Below are positions 15,030 to 21,306 of a stretch of DNA of 21,306 nt, piece by piece. This DNA comes from JAHFOW01 sp964370795 (GTDB taxonomy: Bacteria; Planctomycetota; Brocadiia; Brocadiales; Brocadiaceae), in NCBI GenBank assembly GCA_964370795.1, contig CAYJME010000037.1, forward strand, positions 1 through 21,306, given 5' to 3'. Each line of letters opens with the position of its first letter. Position 1 is the stretch's first letter. The notes under the pieces were generated by a model. It ran no database searches. It was given only the letters and a program-made list of their open reading frames with translations, and had not been told where the DNA came from. Made by a program: the position numbers and the translations under genes.

Positions 15030-16580
15030 TTATAAGAAATAGAAATTAAAACGCACTTCAATGGATGGTTCCTTGATTTTAGCAGGAAAGGGCTTCAAAG
15101 GTGCTGCATTTTTAATCGATGATATCAACCTTGAAGCAAGGGGAAAATTCCCTGCATCATCCACTATCTTCGCATCGTCAATAGAACCATCGGGCAAAAC
15201 TTTAAACTCTACGATGATCGGTTTGTCGTCCCTTGTTTCGAGTTTTATTTCTGCACGAGTTCCATAACCAAGAAACCAAAAAAGGGATATCCTGTCCCTG
15301 ATATGTTTAAAATAATCGGCATATTCATGTTTTTTTACGTTAAACGACGGCATCCCCGAAATTGCTGCATTCGAGATCGTATCTTCAAAGAGCACCGGAT
15401 CATTAGCTGCCCCTTCCTTCTTTGCATCCAGATTAAAGGAAACCTTTGGTTTTGGAATTTCACCGGGACTTTCCTGCTCATCCAACCCCCTTTCAAACGT
15501 GCGTTGAGGTTCAGCGCCCGGTGATTCAGAAGGTGGAACAACCATTTCCTGTTTGTGTGCAACAATACTTTTCGCTTCTTTTGCCTCTTCCCTCTCTTTT
15601 GCTTCCTTTAATTCCCTTGTTTTTTTCTCTACATGGGTTTCAATTTCTTCTTTTGCTGTTTTGTATTCTTCTTTTTTTTCTAACGATTCCTTATCCGGCA
15701 ACTCTTTTTCATCTGTTTTAGATGTGTTGGTTATGTCGTCTTTCTTTTCCGTAAACAATACCCCTTCGCGGGAAGAAATCGGCTCTCCTTCTTCCTCATC
15801 CTGCTGAACGCTGCGTCCAGATGATTGCTGTTCCTTTCTGGGTATTTCTCCTGCACTTTTCGCCTTTACCTCTTGATCTGTTTGAGCAAGTTCTTCGGCC
15901 TCGGTTGTCTCTCTCCTACTTTCCGGAGGTACTATTTGACTCTGCGGTAACTGGACAGGTGTTACGGGTTCTCCTTGCTTTTCGATGCCTTTCGGTAAAT
16001 TGGCATATCTGGGCGGCATATTTCTGTCCTGATGGCTATCGACCGGGGCTAATGGTTGTGAAGCCACAACCTGTTCCTGTGGTTGCGACTTACCGCCTCC
16101 CGGTAAATTTGACCCACCCTTGCCTAATAAGGGTGCGGTTGAATGTCCTTCTGCATGGGGTTCATTGTTGATCGGTTGTTTATCATTAGGAAAGTAGTCT
16201 TTTGCCAGAGAACCTTTTTCGCCAATCTTATCTGATTCAATCGTCGTTTCCTCATCTTCTTTATTGTCAGAGGTATCGGTGAATATTTTATGCTGTTTTT
16301 TTTCAGGCTCTTTCTCTTTTTTTTCCTCTTGTGTCTCATTTTTATTCTGCTTTACGTCTAACTCCGATGTTTCTTTTGATGTGGCAGCATCTTCGAGGTC
16401 CAGGGTTACCGTATAGTCACTCGGTTCGCGGACAAAGCTGTCGCGAAGTGATCTTAAACTGAGGATTTGGCTTGTCTGAGGTGACAGGAAGATAATGATC
16501 CCATGAATCGCCAGTGATGCTGCAATAAGGAGGAAAAAAAGGTTTTTGCTAAAAAATTCTGTGCGGAATCTGGTGAACAT
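15030..16580 (-). CDS. tonB: Long TonB-family energy transducer
   Basis: This protein links the inner-membrane ExbB/ExbD motor to outer-membrane receptors. A cytoplasmic start and one membrane helix (residues 14-32) include S22-x3-H26, the Ser/His pair seen in the TonB/TolA anchor helix. Residues 50 to about 390 are a long, low-complexity periplasmic region rich in Lys, Glu, Gln and Pro, with likely coiled or extended stretches (runs of EKK and KEA near 290-330). The final 100 residues form a TonB-like C-terminal domain (FKVLPDGSIDDAKIVDDAG, then LKPFP). At 516 residues it is about twice the length of E. coli TonB, mostly because of the linker. A TolA-like role is the alternative. It is the first gene of the operon; a promoter at 16741-16769 gives a leader of about 154 nt. 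No clear ribosome site precedes the ATG. Confidence 0.88.
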   Translation of the reverse strand: MFTRFRTEFFSKNLFFLLIAASLAIHGIIIFLSPQTSQILSLRSLRDSFVREPSDYTVTLDLEDAATSKETSELDVKQNKNETQEEKKEKEPEKKQHKIFTDTSDNKEDEETTIESDKIGEKGSLAKDYFPNDKQPINNEPHAEGHSTAPLLGKGGSNLPGGGKSQPQEQVVASQPLAPVDSHQDRNMPPRYANLPKGIEKQGEPVTPVQLPQSQIVPPESRRETTEAEELAQTDQEVKAKSAGEIPRKEQQSSGRSVQQDEEEGEPISSREGVLFTEKKDDITNTSKTDEKELPDKESLEKKEEYKTAKEEIETHVEKKTRELKEAKEREEAKEAKSIVAHKQEMVVPPSESPGAEPQRTFERGLDEQESPGEIPKPKVSFNLDAKKEGAANDPVLFEDTISNAAISGMPSFNVKKHEYADYFKHIRDRISLFWFLGYGTRAEIKLETRDDKPIIVEFKVLPDGSIDDAKIVDDAGNFPLASRLISSIKNAAPLKPFPAKIKEPSIEVRFNFYFL

Positions 16581-16618
16581 ATTTTTACGTTATGTATGTG
16601 CAGGATAAAGTGAAAGCT

Positions 16619-16636
16619 CATGTGTTAAAACACATG
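16619..16636. promoter_or_regulatory. 18-bp inverted repeat in the tonB leader
   Basis: CATGTGTTAAAACACATG is an 8-bp perfect inverted repeat with a 2-bp centre, 38 bp before the tonB ATG and inside the predicted 5' leader. It could be a regulator-binding site or an RNA hairpin. It does not match the Fur box. Confidence 0.4.
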
Positions 16637-16740
16637 GAAATGGGGGATGTGGTGCCTTGTAAGTATTCAATCCTCAATGGTTTGTTTTCTTTTACGGTTC
16701 TGACGGTATGATATATTCGCTCCCAACAAACTTCATAAGA

Positions 16741-16769
16741 ATTTTACAGGATGTCTAATTTATTGTCAA
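16741..16769 (-). promoter_or_regulatory. Near-consensus promoter of the tonB-exbB-exbD operon
   Basis: On the minus strand TTGACA (16764-16769) is followed by a 17-bp spacer and TAAAAT (16741-16746), 11 of 12 consensus bases. Predicted start is near 16734, giving an untranslated leader of about 154 nt before tonB. The inverted repeat at 16619-16636 falls within that leader. Confidence 0.65.
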
Positions 16770-16933
16770 TGAGAATTCTATCACAGAGCAGACCGGAGGG
16801 TGTTATACTGGTTTCCCGAAAGAATGTCCCCCCAAGAGCGTAAGTATGAAATATATTGTGAAGGCCTTTGCCTGATGCCAAAGTTGCGGGCAAAGCGAGG
16901 CAAACCCCTGTAATTATTGATAAATGCAGGAAA

Positions 16934-16960
16934 GATTGCTTCGCCTTTGCTCGCAATGAC
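16934..16960. repeat. Copy of a widespread 'TCATTGCGAGC...GAAGCAATC' intergenic repeat
   Basis: The 27 bases, read on the minus strand, begin GTCATTGCGAGC and end GCGAAGCAATC, a short intergenic repeat family that I recall from many environmental bacterial genomes. The neighbouring segment near 16885-16905 (GGCAAAGCGAGGCAAACCCC) looks like related repeat material. Translation of this repeat creates a spurious small frame on the minus strand. Confidence 0.55.
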
Positions 16961-17021
16961 AAAAGGAACACACTTTTGTCATTTCCAATGAGGTTTTCCC
17001 TTCACTGTATTTTTATACACC

Positions 17022-17050
17022 TGTAGGGGCGAGGTTGCCTCGCCCCTACA
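17022..17050. repeat. Perfect 13-bp inverted repeat (29-nt hairpin) after the rubrerythrin gene
   Basis: TGTAGGGGCGAGG and CCTCGCCCCTACA are perfect complements around TTG. It begins 14 nt after the rubrerythrin stop on the minus strand. There is no T-tract directly after it, so it looks more like an interspersed palindromic repeat than a textbook terminator, though it could stall polymerase or protect the mRNA 3' end. I recall similar TGTAGGGGCG palindromes in other genomes. Confidence 0.65.
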
Positions 17051-17063
17051 ACAGCATTGAAAT

Positions 17064-17555
17064 TTAGCCAATCTTTACAAACATAGACTTATTTGCGCCG
17101 CAGATGGGGCATTTTTCTGGCGCTGCCTTTTCTACCGTATTACCGCACACCTGGCAAACATAATAATCCACGGTCTCGTTCTTGCCCAGATTATTCAATG
17201 CCTTCTGGTAAAGGTCGGCGTGGATTTTCTCTACTTTGTTTGCAAATTCGAAACTCTGCTGGGCCGGCTTATTCCCTTCCTTTTTAGCTTCTTCAATCAT
17301 CTGGGGATACATTTTGCTAAATTCGAAGGTCTCCCCCCCAATAGCCTCCTGGAGATTTTCCTTTGTGCCCTTAACGCCACCCAGTACCCGCAAATGGGCA
17401 TGTGCGTGTACAGTCTCTGCCTCTGCCGCTGCGCGGAAGAGCTTTGCTGTCTGTTTAAAACCTTCTTCCTCTGCCTTTTTAGCAAATGCAAGATACTTCC
17501 TGTTTGCCTGAGATTCACCCGCAAATGCGTTTTTCAAGTTATCAACGGTTGCCAT
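17064..17555 (-). CDS. Rubrerythrin
   Basis: This cytosolic non-haem di-iron protein acts as a peroxidase in anaerobes, reducing hydrogen peroxide with electrons from rubredoxin-type donors. It is 163 residues long. The N-terminal ferritin-like helical domain carries E14, then E47-x-x-H50, and the second metal-binding segment FANKVEKIHADLY around 103-115. The C-terminal rubredoxin-like domain has the paired CxxC motifs YYVCQVCG and CPICG for one iron. All key ligands seem present. GGAG 7-10 nt before the ATG supports the start. It lies 28 bp after murI on the same strand and probably shares its transcript. It points to anaerobic or microaerobic life with oxidative-stress defence. Confidence 0.96.
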   Translation of the reverse strand: MATVDNLKNAFAGESQANRKYLAFAKKAEEEGFKQTAKLFRAAAEAETVHAHAHLRVLGGVKGTKENLQEAIGGETFEFSKMYPQMIEEAKKEGNKPAQQSFEFANKVEKIHADLYQKALNNLGKNETVDYYVCQVCGNTVEKAAPEKCPICGANKSMFVKIG

Positions 17556-17583
17556 ACGATTTCTCCTTTCAAAATTAAAGTTA

Positions 17584-18414
17584 TTAAAATGAAACTATCT
17601 CTTCACAAATAATTCCCTCTCCTTGCAATAAGCTCCGGCACAGTGTTATCACCTCCTTTTTGTGTCCTGAAACATAAAACCTTACCTTAGCCTTGAGCGG
17701 AAATCGAGGTCTTTCCCATACGGCGTCCGCAAGCAGTGACTTGCTTTGGAGGACGTTCCTTAAATGCCGGGCAGTTCCCGAATTACCCTCTATAATGGAG
17801 ATATTACCTCCAACCACTTTTACAATTTCATTTTTTATGAGCACATAGTGGGTACAACCCAGAACAATGGTTGAAATATCCTCTCTGTTGATTTGAAAAA
17901 ATATCTGAGAAAGATACTCCTGAATCACGTGACCCTGAATATAACCCTGTTCAATGATATCCACGAGTCCAGGGCAGGGAAGCGGCACAATGTCGGCAAG
18001 ATGTTTATACTTGCATACCAGTTCATGAAATTTTGTGCTTTTGAGCGTGAGGGGCGTTGCCATCACAAGGATTTTTCCCCTGGATTTTGACTCGACAGCA
18101 GGTTTAATGGCTGGTTCCATCCCAATTACCGGGAAGGAAAACATCGCGCGAATTTCAGCAATTGCAGCACACGTTGCCGTGTTACATGCAACGACCAGGG
18201 ATTTAATCCCCATACGTGACAAAAATTCGGCTGCCTTTATAGATAAAGACCGGACAACATCTTCTGATTTGTTGCCGTAGGGCGAATGCATCGTATCGGC
18301 ATAATAGACAAATTCCTCATGCGGAAGCATTTTAATAATCTCAGCAAGCACAGAAATCCCCCCGATTCCCGAATCAAAGATGCCTATAGGGAGTTTTGCC
18401 TTTGAACTCTCCAT
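17584..18414 (-). CDS. murI: Glutamate racemase
   Basis: This cytosolic cofactor-independent enzyme converts L-glutamate to D-glutamate for peptidoglycan. The protein is 276 residues, usual length. It has GIFDSGIGG at 11-19, the YADTMHSPYG loop near 39-48, the first catalytic cysteine C77 in ACNTA and the second C187 in LGCTHY. Both halves of the active site are therefore intact. The gene starts about 207 bp after nadE, with a palindromic MITE-like element between, and is followed closely by rubrerythrin. No good ribosome site precedes the ATG; an AT-rich promoter-like stretch lies just upstream. The pairing with UppP in this window agrees with a cell that makes peptidoglycan or retains precursor genes. 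Confidence 0.95.
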   Translation of the reverse strand: MESSKAKLPIGIFDSGIGGISVLAEIIKMLPHEEFVYYADTMHSPYGNKSEDVVRSLSIKAAEFLSRMGIKSLVVACNTATCAAIAEIRAMFSFPVIGMEPAIKPAVESKSRGKILVMATPLTLKSTKFHELVCKYKHLADIVPLPCPGLVDIIEQGYIQGHVIQEYLSQIFFQINREDISTIVLGCTHYVLIKNEIVKVVGGNISIIEGNSGTARHLRNVLQSKSLLADAVWERPRFPLKAKVRFYVSGHKKEVITLCRSLLQGEGIICEEIVSF

Positions 18415-18457
18415 GTATGGTATTTATATTGTAAAAATATTTTGATTAAACGAGCTC

Positions 18458-18582
18458 ACCGCAAAGACGCAAAGAACGCTAAGTTTTAAAGACCATTTAC
18501 AATTCTTTTTATTTCCCTTGAAAATTTATCTTCCCCTTTTGTCATTTCAGATATTACCTTGCAACCTTTGCGCCTTTGCGGT
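18458..18582. repeat. 125-bp MITE-like element with 17-bp terminal inverted repeats
   Basis: The left end ACCGCAAAGACGCAAAG (18458-18474) and the right end CTTTGCGCCTTTGCGGT (18566-18582) are inverted copies with 16 of 17 matches. The AT-rich interior has no gene. No clear target duplication is visible. I recall CCGCAAAGRCGCAAAG repeats from many environmental genomes, so it is probably one copy of a dispersed non-autonomous element. It sits between nadE and murI and would form a large hairpin if cotranscribed. Confidence 0.65.
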
Positions 18583-18621
18583 AGAGTTTTTGTTTCGTAT
18601 TTATTGCCTGATATCTTAGTG

Positions 18622-20262
18622 TTAACACATAAAATTATGTGCAATGGGCATTCGCCTGCCTGAACCAAATGCCTTGGATGTTACCTTAATACCGGGAGCT
18701 GCCTGTCGTCTCTTGTACTCGTTTCTATTCACCTTTCTGATAATTTTAAGTACAGTTTTTCCATCATATCCCCTGTTAATGATTTCGTCAACACTCATGG
18801 CATCCTCCACATACGCCTTCAATATCCCATCAAGAATATCATACGGAGGCAGGGTATCCTGATCGAACTGGTTTGGTTTTAATTCAGCAGAGGGGGGTTT
18901 GTCTATAGAATTCCGGGGGATGATTTCTTTCCCCCGGTTCATATATCGGGCAAGTTCATACACCATAGTCTTGGGAACATCAGAGATCAAGGCAAGGCCG
19001 CCGCTCATGTCCCCATACAGGGTACAATAACCAACGGCCAATTCTGACTTGTTTCCCGTCGTCAGGACAAGGTACCCGTATTTGTTGGAGAAGGCCATGA
19101 GGATATTTCCCCTGACACGGGCCTGCATATTTTCCTCGGTAGTATCAAAGGGAAGCCCGCGAAACTCAGGTTTCAAGGTGTTCTGGTAGGTTTCGAAAAT
19201 ATCTTTAATAGGAATAATTTTGTGCGCTATGCCGAGATTCCGGGAAAGTTGAACGGCATCATCAATACTCCCCTGCGAAGAAAATGGGGATGGCATAAGA
19301 ACGCCAATAACATTTTCCCTGCCCAATGATTCTACAGCCACTGCAGCGGTAACGGCAGAATCAATGCCTCCGCTCAGACCAATAATTACTTTTTTGAAAC
19401 CACACTTGAGAACGTAGTCCCGAAGTCCCAGGATAAGCGCCTTAAGAACAGTTTCAATCGGAGTACAGGTTGCAGGTGATACAAAAACCCCGGATTTTTC
19501 GATATCAACAACCAGGAGTTCTTCTTCAAAGGCGGCGGCCTGAGCAATACGGTTGCCCCGTGCATTAATAACCGTGCTATTTCCGTCAAAGACAAGGTCA
19601 TCATTCCCGCCTACCTGATTTACATACACAAGGGGGACTTTATATTTCGCTGCTCCATGGATAAGCATGGGAAGCCGTACCTTGTCATGTTTTCCGACGG
19701 TAAAAGGCGATGACGAAATATTTATAATAATATCCGCCCCATTTGAGATCAGATTTTCGATGGGGTCTGTTTCATATAAGGGGCGTTTCCAGAATTCGTC
19801 ATCGTTCCATATATCTTCACAGATCGAAATCCCCAAAGTATATTCCTTAAATTTAACCGGAGAAACGGTATGTGCAGGTTCGAAGTAACGGCATTCATCG
19901 AAGACATCGTAGGTAGGAAGAAGTGATTTGTGATGGACCGAAATAATTTTCTGGTTATGAATAAAGGCAGCTGCGTTGTGGACAAGCTTGCCGTAAGCCC
20001 GCTTGTTTTTATCAACAAAACCAACAATGGCAGAAATATTTGTTACTTTTTGAGCTATGGCATCCAGAACCCTGAGATTTTCGTCAACAAATGCAGGGAT
20101 ATCCAAAAAATCCTTGGGCGGGTAGCCGGTAATTGCCAATTCAGGAAAAACAACGAGGTCTGCACCATTGCTTCGGGCGCGGTCAATATATGAACAGATT
20201 TTTTCAGTATTTTTTTGAAAGTCGCCTATTGTTTGATTAATCTGAGCCAGTGCAATTTTCAC
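18622..20262 (-). CDS. nadE: Glutamine-dependent NAD+ synthetase (GTG start)
   Basis: This cytosolic enzyme makes NAD+ from deamido-NAD+, ATP and glutamine in the last step of NAD synthesis. The protein is 546 residues and has two domains. Residues 1-260 are the CN-hydrolase glutaminase with its Glu-Lys-Cys triad: E41 in VVFPELAITGYPP, K112 in HHKSLLPTYDVFDE, and C148 in GISICEDIW. Residues 285-546 are the ATP-dependent synthetase with the P-loop-like SGGIDS at 297-302. The start is GTG at 20262. A 15-codon upstream frame ends at the overlapping TGA, so translational coupling is possible. A promoter at 20333-20361 and an inverted repeat at 20309-20333 may control it. Genes on both sides are on the same strand. 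Confidence 0.96.
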   Translation of the reverse strand: MKIALAQINQTIGDFQKNTEKICSYIDRARSNGADLVVFPELAITGYPPKDFLDIPAFVDENLRVLDAIAQKVTNISAIVGFVDKNKRAYGKLVHNAAAFIHNQKIISVHHKSLLPTYDVFDECRYFEPAHTVSPVKFKEYTLGISICEDIWNDDEFWKRPLYETDPIENLISNGADIIINISSSPFTVGKHDKVRLPMLIHGAAKYKVPLVYVNQVGGNDDLVFDGNSTVINARGNRIAQAAAFEEELLVVDIEKSGVFVSPATCTPIETVLKALILGLRDYVLKCGFKKVIIGLSGGIDSAVTAAVAVESLGRENVIGVLMPSPFSSQGSIDDAVQLSRNLGIAHKIIPIKDIFETYQNTLKPEFRGLPFDTTEENMQARVRGNILMAFSNKYGYLVLTTGNKSELAVGYCTLYGDMSGGLALISDVPKTMVYELARYMNRGKEIIPRNSIDKPPSAELKPNQFDQDTLPPYDILDGILKAYVEDAMSVDEIINRGYDGKTVLKIIRKVNRNEYKRRQAAPGIKVTSKAFGSGRRMPIAHNFMC

Positions 20263-20306
20263 TGAAAAATACCTGAAAACATCTCTATCTCTATTTGTCT
20301 CAACAT
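20259..20306 (-). CDS. Candidate 15-codon upstream ORF overlapping the nadE start
   Basis: On the minus strand an ATG at 20306 follows AAAGGA by about 4 nt and encodes MLRQIEIEMFSGIFQ, ending in TGA at 20261-20259. That TGA overlaps the nadE GTG (sequence GTGA), a usual arrangement for translational coupling. nadE itself has only a weak ribosome site. The frame is short and could arise by chance, so support is moderate at best. Confidence 0.3.
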   Translation of the reverse strand: MLRQIEIEMFSGIFQ

Positions 20307-20308
20307 TC

Positions 20309-20333
20309 TTTCCTTTCGTTAGACGAAAAGAAA
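20309..20333. promoter_or_regulatory. 11-bp inverted repeat at the nadE transcription start
   Basis: TTTCCTTTCGT and ACGAAAAGAAA are inverted around TAG, with one mismatch that is a G-U wobble in minus-strand RNA. It directly follows the -10 box and includes the AAAGGA ribosome site of the upstream ORF. It may be a repressor operator, or an RNA stem if transcription starts further upstream. Confidence 0.4.
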
Positions 20334-20361
20334 TTCTAATACGTTATGTAGCGTTTAGCAA
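20333..20361 (-). promoter_or_regulatory. Possible promoter of nadE
   Basis: On the minus strand TTGCTA (20356-20361) is followed by a 17-bp spacer and TAGAAT (20333-20338). Predicted start is near 20326, about 64 nt before the nadE GTG. The -35 is moderate and the -10 good. Confidence 0.45.
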
Positions 20362-20385
20362 CCAAATTTTGTGATAGAATGCATA

Positions 20386-20412
20386 CAAAAAATCTTGTAC
20401 AAAGGCAAGGTT
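20386..20412 (-). terminator. Weak terminator-like hairpin after udp
   Basis: On the minus strand CTTG and CAAG form a short stem with an 8-nt loop, followed by ATTTTTT. It lies about 20 nt after the udp stop and upstream of the nadE promoter. The stem is only 4 bp, so this is tentative. Confidence 0.3.
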
Positions 20413-20428
20413 TACGACTTACAGAAAC

Positions 20429-21196
20429 CTACAACAAATATTCTACAGCGGCTATTGCTGCTTTTATGACATTTTCTTCTCCGGCGCGCAAATACTTTTT
20501 TGTAATCCTTGCTGCGCCGACCCTGTTAATTACCCCGGTAACACAGCCGCCCCTGAGTCCCATAGCCGCCGTGAGCGTTAAGACCGTTGATGATTCCATT
20601 TCGTAGTTCAATACATGGAGTCGCTGCCATTCTTCTGTACTTCCTTTAAATCGTCTCAGCACAAATCCTGTAAATGAATCGTGCCGCTCTTCACCAGGAT
20701 AAAAGGTATCAGAAGATGCCGTTACACCCACGTGGTATTTTATCTTTGCTTTTTTAGCCCCTTCTATTAATGCATTCAGGACCTGATAGTGGGCAACGGC
20801 AGGATATTCAATGGGCGCATAATGTGTTGACGCCCCATCCAGTCTCACAGAACCAGAGGTAATAATCACATCGCCGATATCAATATAATCCTGAATCGCA
20901 CCCGTTGTTCCCACCCTGAGAAAGGTATGAACACCGAGTTGTGCTAATTCATCAATGGCTATTGATGTCGAAGGGCCGCCGATTCCCGTTGATGTGACAA
21001 GGATTTTTTTGCCTTTTACTTCCGCTAAATACGTGCAAAATTCCCTTTTCCAAGCCAACTTTTCATTTTTTGTTCCATAAAGCTCAGAAACCGCATCAGC
21101 AATTATTTGAGACCTGAAAGGGTCGCCCGGCAAGAGCGCCAATCTTGCCCCCTGAATTTTCTTATCATTAAGATCTAAATGGTATACCTGAGTCAT
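20429..21196 (-). CDS. udp: Uridine phosphorylase
   Basis: This cytosolic enzyme splits uridine with phosphate to uracil and ribose-1-phosphate for pyrimidine salvage. It is 255 residues, the family length, and tracks the E. coli Udp sequence closely: LPGDPFR for phosphate binding near 23-29, STGIGGPSTSIA-DELAQLG near 69-89, RVGTTGAIQ, then SVRLDGASTHYAP, GVTASSDTFYPGEER and FKGSTEEWQ, and NYEMESST with the ribose-binding Glu. The FKGS-EEWQ and TASSDTFYPG segments distinguish uridine phosphorylase from purine nucleoside phosphorylase DeoD. AGG lies about 9 nt before the ATG, a weak ribosome site. It is the first gene of the minus-strand run toward nadE; a perfect hairpin lies about 44 bp upstream. 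Confidence 0.95.
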   Translation of the reverse strand: MTQVYHLDLNDKKIQGARLALLPGDPFRSQIIADAVSELYGTKNEKLAWKREFCTYLAEVKGKKILVTSTGIGGPSTSIAIDELAQLGVHTFLRVGTTGAIQDYIDIGDVIITSGSVRLDGASTHYAPIEYPAVAHYQVLNALIEGAKKAKIKYHVGVTASSDTFYPGEERHDSFTGFVLRRFKGSTEEWQRLHVLNYEMESSTVLTLTAAMGLRGGCVTGVINRVGAARITKKYLRAGEENVIKAAIAAVEYLL

Positions 21197-21239
21197 GTTT
21201 TACCTGATATGATTCTCTTCGAGTTAGAAGAAATTGGCA

Positions 21240-21260
21240 GGTCAACCGTCTCGGTTGACC
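21240..21260. repeat. Perfect 9-bp hairpin upstream of udp
   Basis: GGTCAACCG and CGGTTGACC are perfect complements around TCT. There is no T-tract on either side. It may be an interspersed palindrome, the end of a gene outside the window, or an operator for udp. Confidence 0.5.
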
Positions 21261-21306
21261 AAATCAAAAGCAACAAACGGATACAGGACAGGACAAGCGA
21301 GACGCT

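Larger units (their letters stand above)
16581..17063. other. 483-bp intergenic region between tonB and rubrerythrin genes
   Basis: It contains the tonB leader inverted repeat, the tonB operon promoter, a degraded repeat with the segment GATTGCTTCGCCTTTGCTCG at 16934, and a perfect 13-bp hairpin at 17022-17050. No convincing gene was found. Confidence 0.75.

Noticed and set aside
16744..16971. A 75-codon minus-strand frame in the tonB-rubrerythrin gap.
   Set aside because: Its N-terminal part is translated from the dispersed ATTGCGAGC-type repeat, it lacks a ribosome site, and the rest resembles no protein I know.
18486..18668. A 60-codon minus-strand frame between nadE and murI.
   Set aside because: It overlaps the end of nadE and the MITE-like repeat and has no ribosome site or protein-like features.
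1..21306. A hidden defence island, prophage, integron or intact insertion sequence.
   Set aside because: Almost all coding space is filled by recognisable housekeeping or transport genes, and no integrase, intact transposase, phage gene or toxin-antitoxin pair was seen.

Overview
The window looks like an ordinary chromosomal stretch from a Gram-negative, moderately AT-rich, probably anaerobic bacterium. Evidence for the envelope type is a TonB/ExbB/ExbD set, secreted proteins with signal peptides, UppP and MurI. Rubrerythrin and a quinone-linked ETF system fit anaerobic life. The gene set and intergenic repeats remind me of Planctomycetota, especially the anammox order Brocadiales, but that is recall-based inference; no marker gene here proves it.

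Layout. 1-3795 (+): a two-gene redox operon, a fused EtfB-EtfA protein (start lies off the left edge) followed by a fused EtfC-EtfX / ETF:quinone oxidoreductase. 3879-6104 (+): a secreted seven-repeat SBBP beta-propeller protein. 6168-8108 (+): a CstA-type transporter. 8137-11321 (-): a small exported DUF2141 protein, UppP, an ArsB/NhaD-type permease and a CBS-pair protein next to it. 11322-12066: a 745-bp divergent intergenic region with a candidate small RNA (promoter plus terminator), a decayed copy of the CBS gene start and an attenuator-like leader. 12067-13881 (+): Kup potassium transporter. 13928-16580 (-): a tonB-exbB-exbD energy-transduction operon driven from a near-consensus promoter at about 16755. 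16581-17063: intergenic, repeat-rich. 17064-21196 (-): uridine phosphorylase, glutamine-dependent NAD synthetase, glutamate racemase and rubrerythrin, with a palindromic MITE-like element between nadE and murI.

How the parts may work together. The ETF pair would move electrons between NADH or acyl-CoA dehydrogenases and the quinone pool. The EtfB and EtfA halves carry motifs associated with electron-bifurcating ETFs, so NADH-driven ferredoxin plus menaquinone reduction is possible. TonB/ExbB/ExbD couples proton motive force to outer-membrane transport. UppP and MurI serve peptidoglycan precursor supply. Udp and NadE are nucleotide and cofactor housekeeping.

The most notable items are the compact EtfBA/EtfCX pair with a perfect 66-bp in-frame tandem duplication inside the EtfA domain, the roughly 107-nt orphan RNA unit between the CBS gene and kup, the alternative hairpins in front of kup, and a short upstream ORF overlapping the nadE start. 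No CRISPR array, intact insertion sequence, tRNA or rRNA was seen. Nothing here is an obvious new defence or mobile system.
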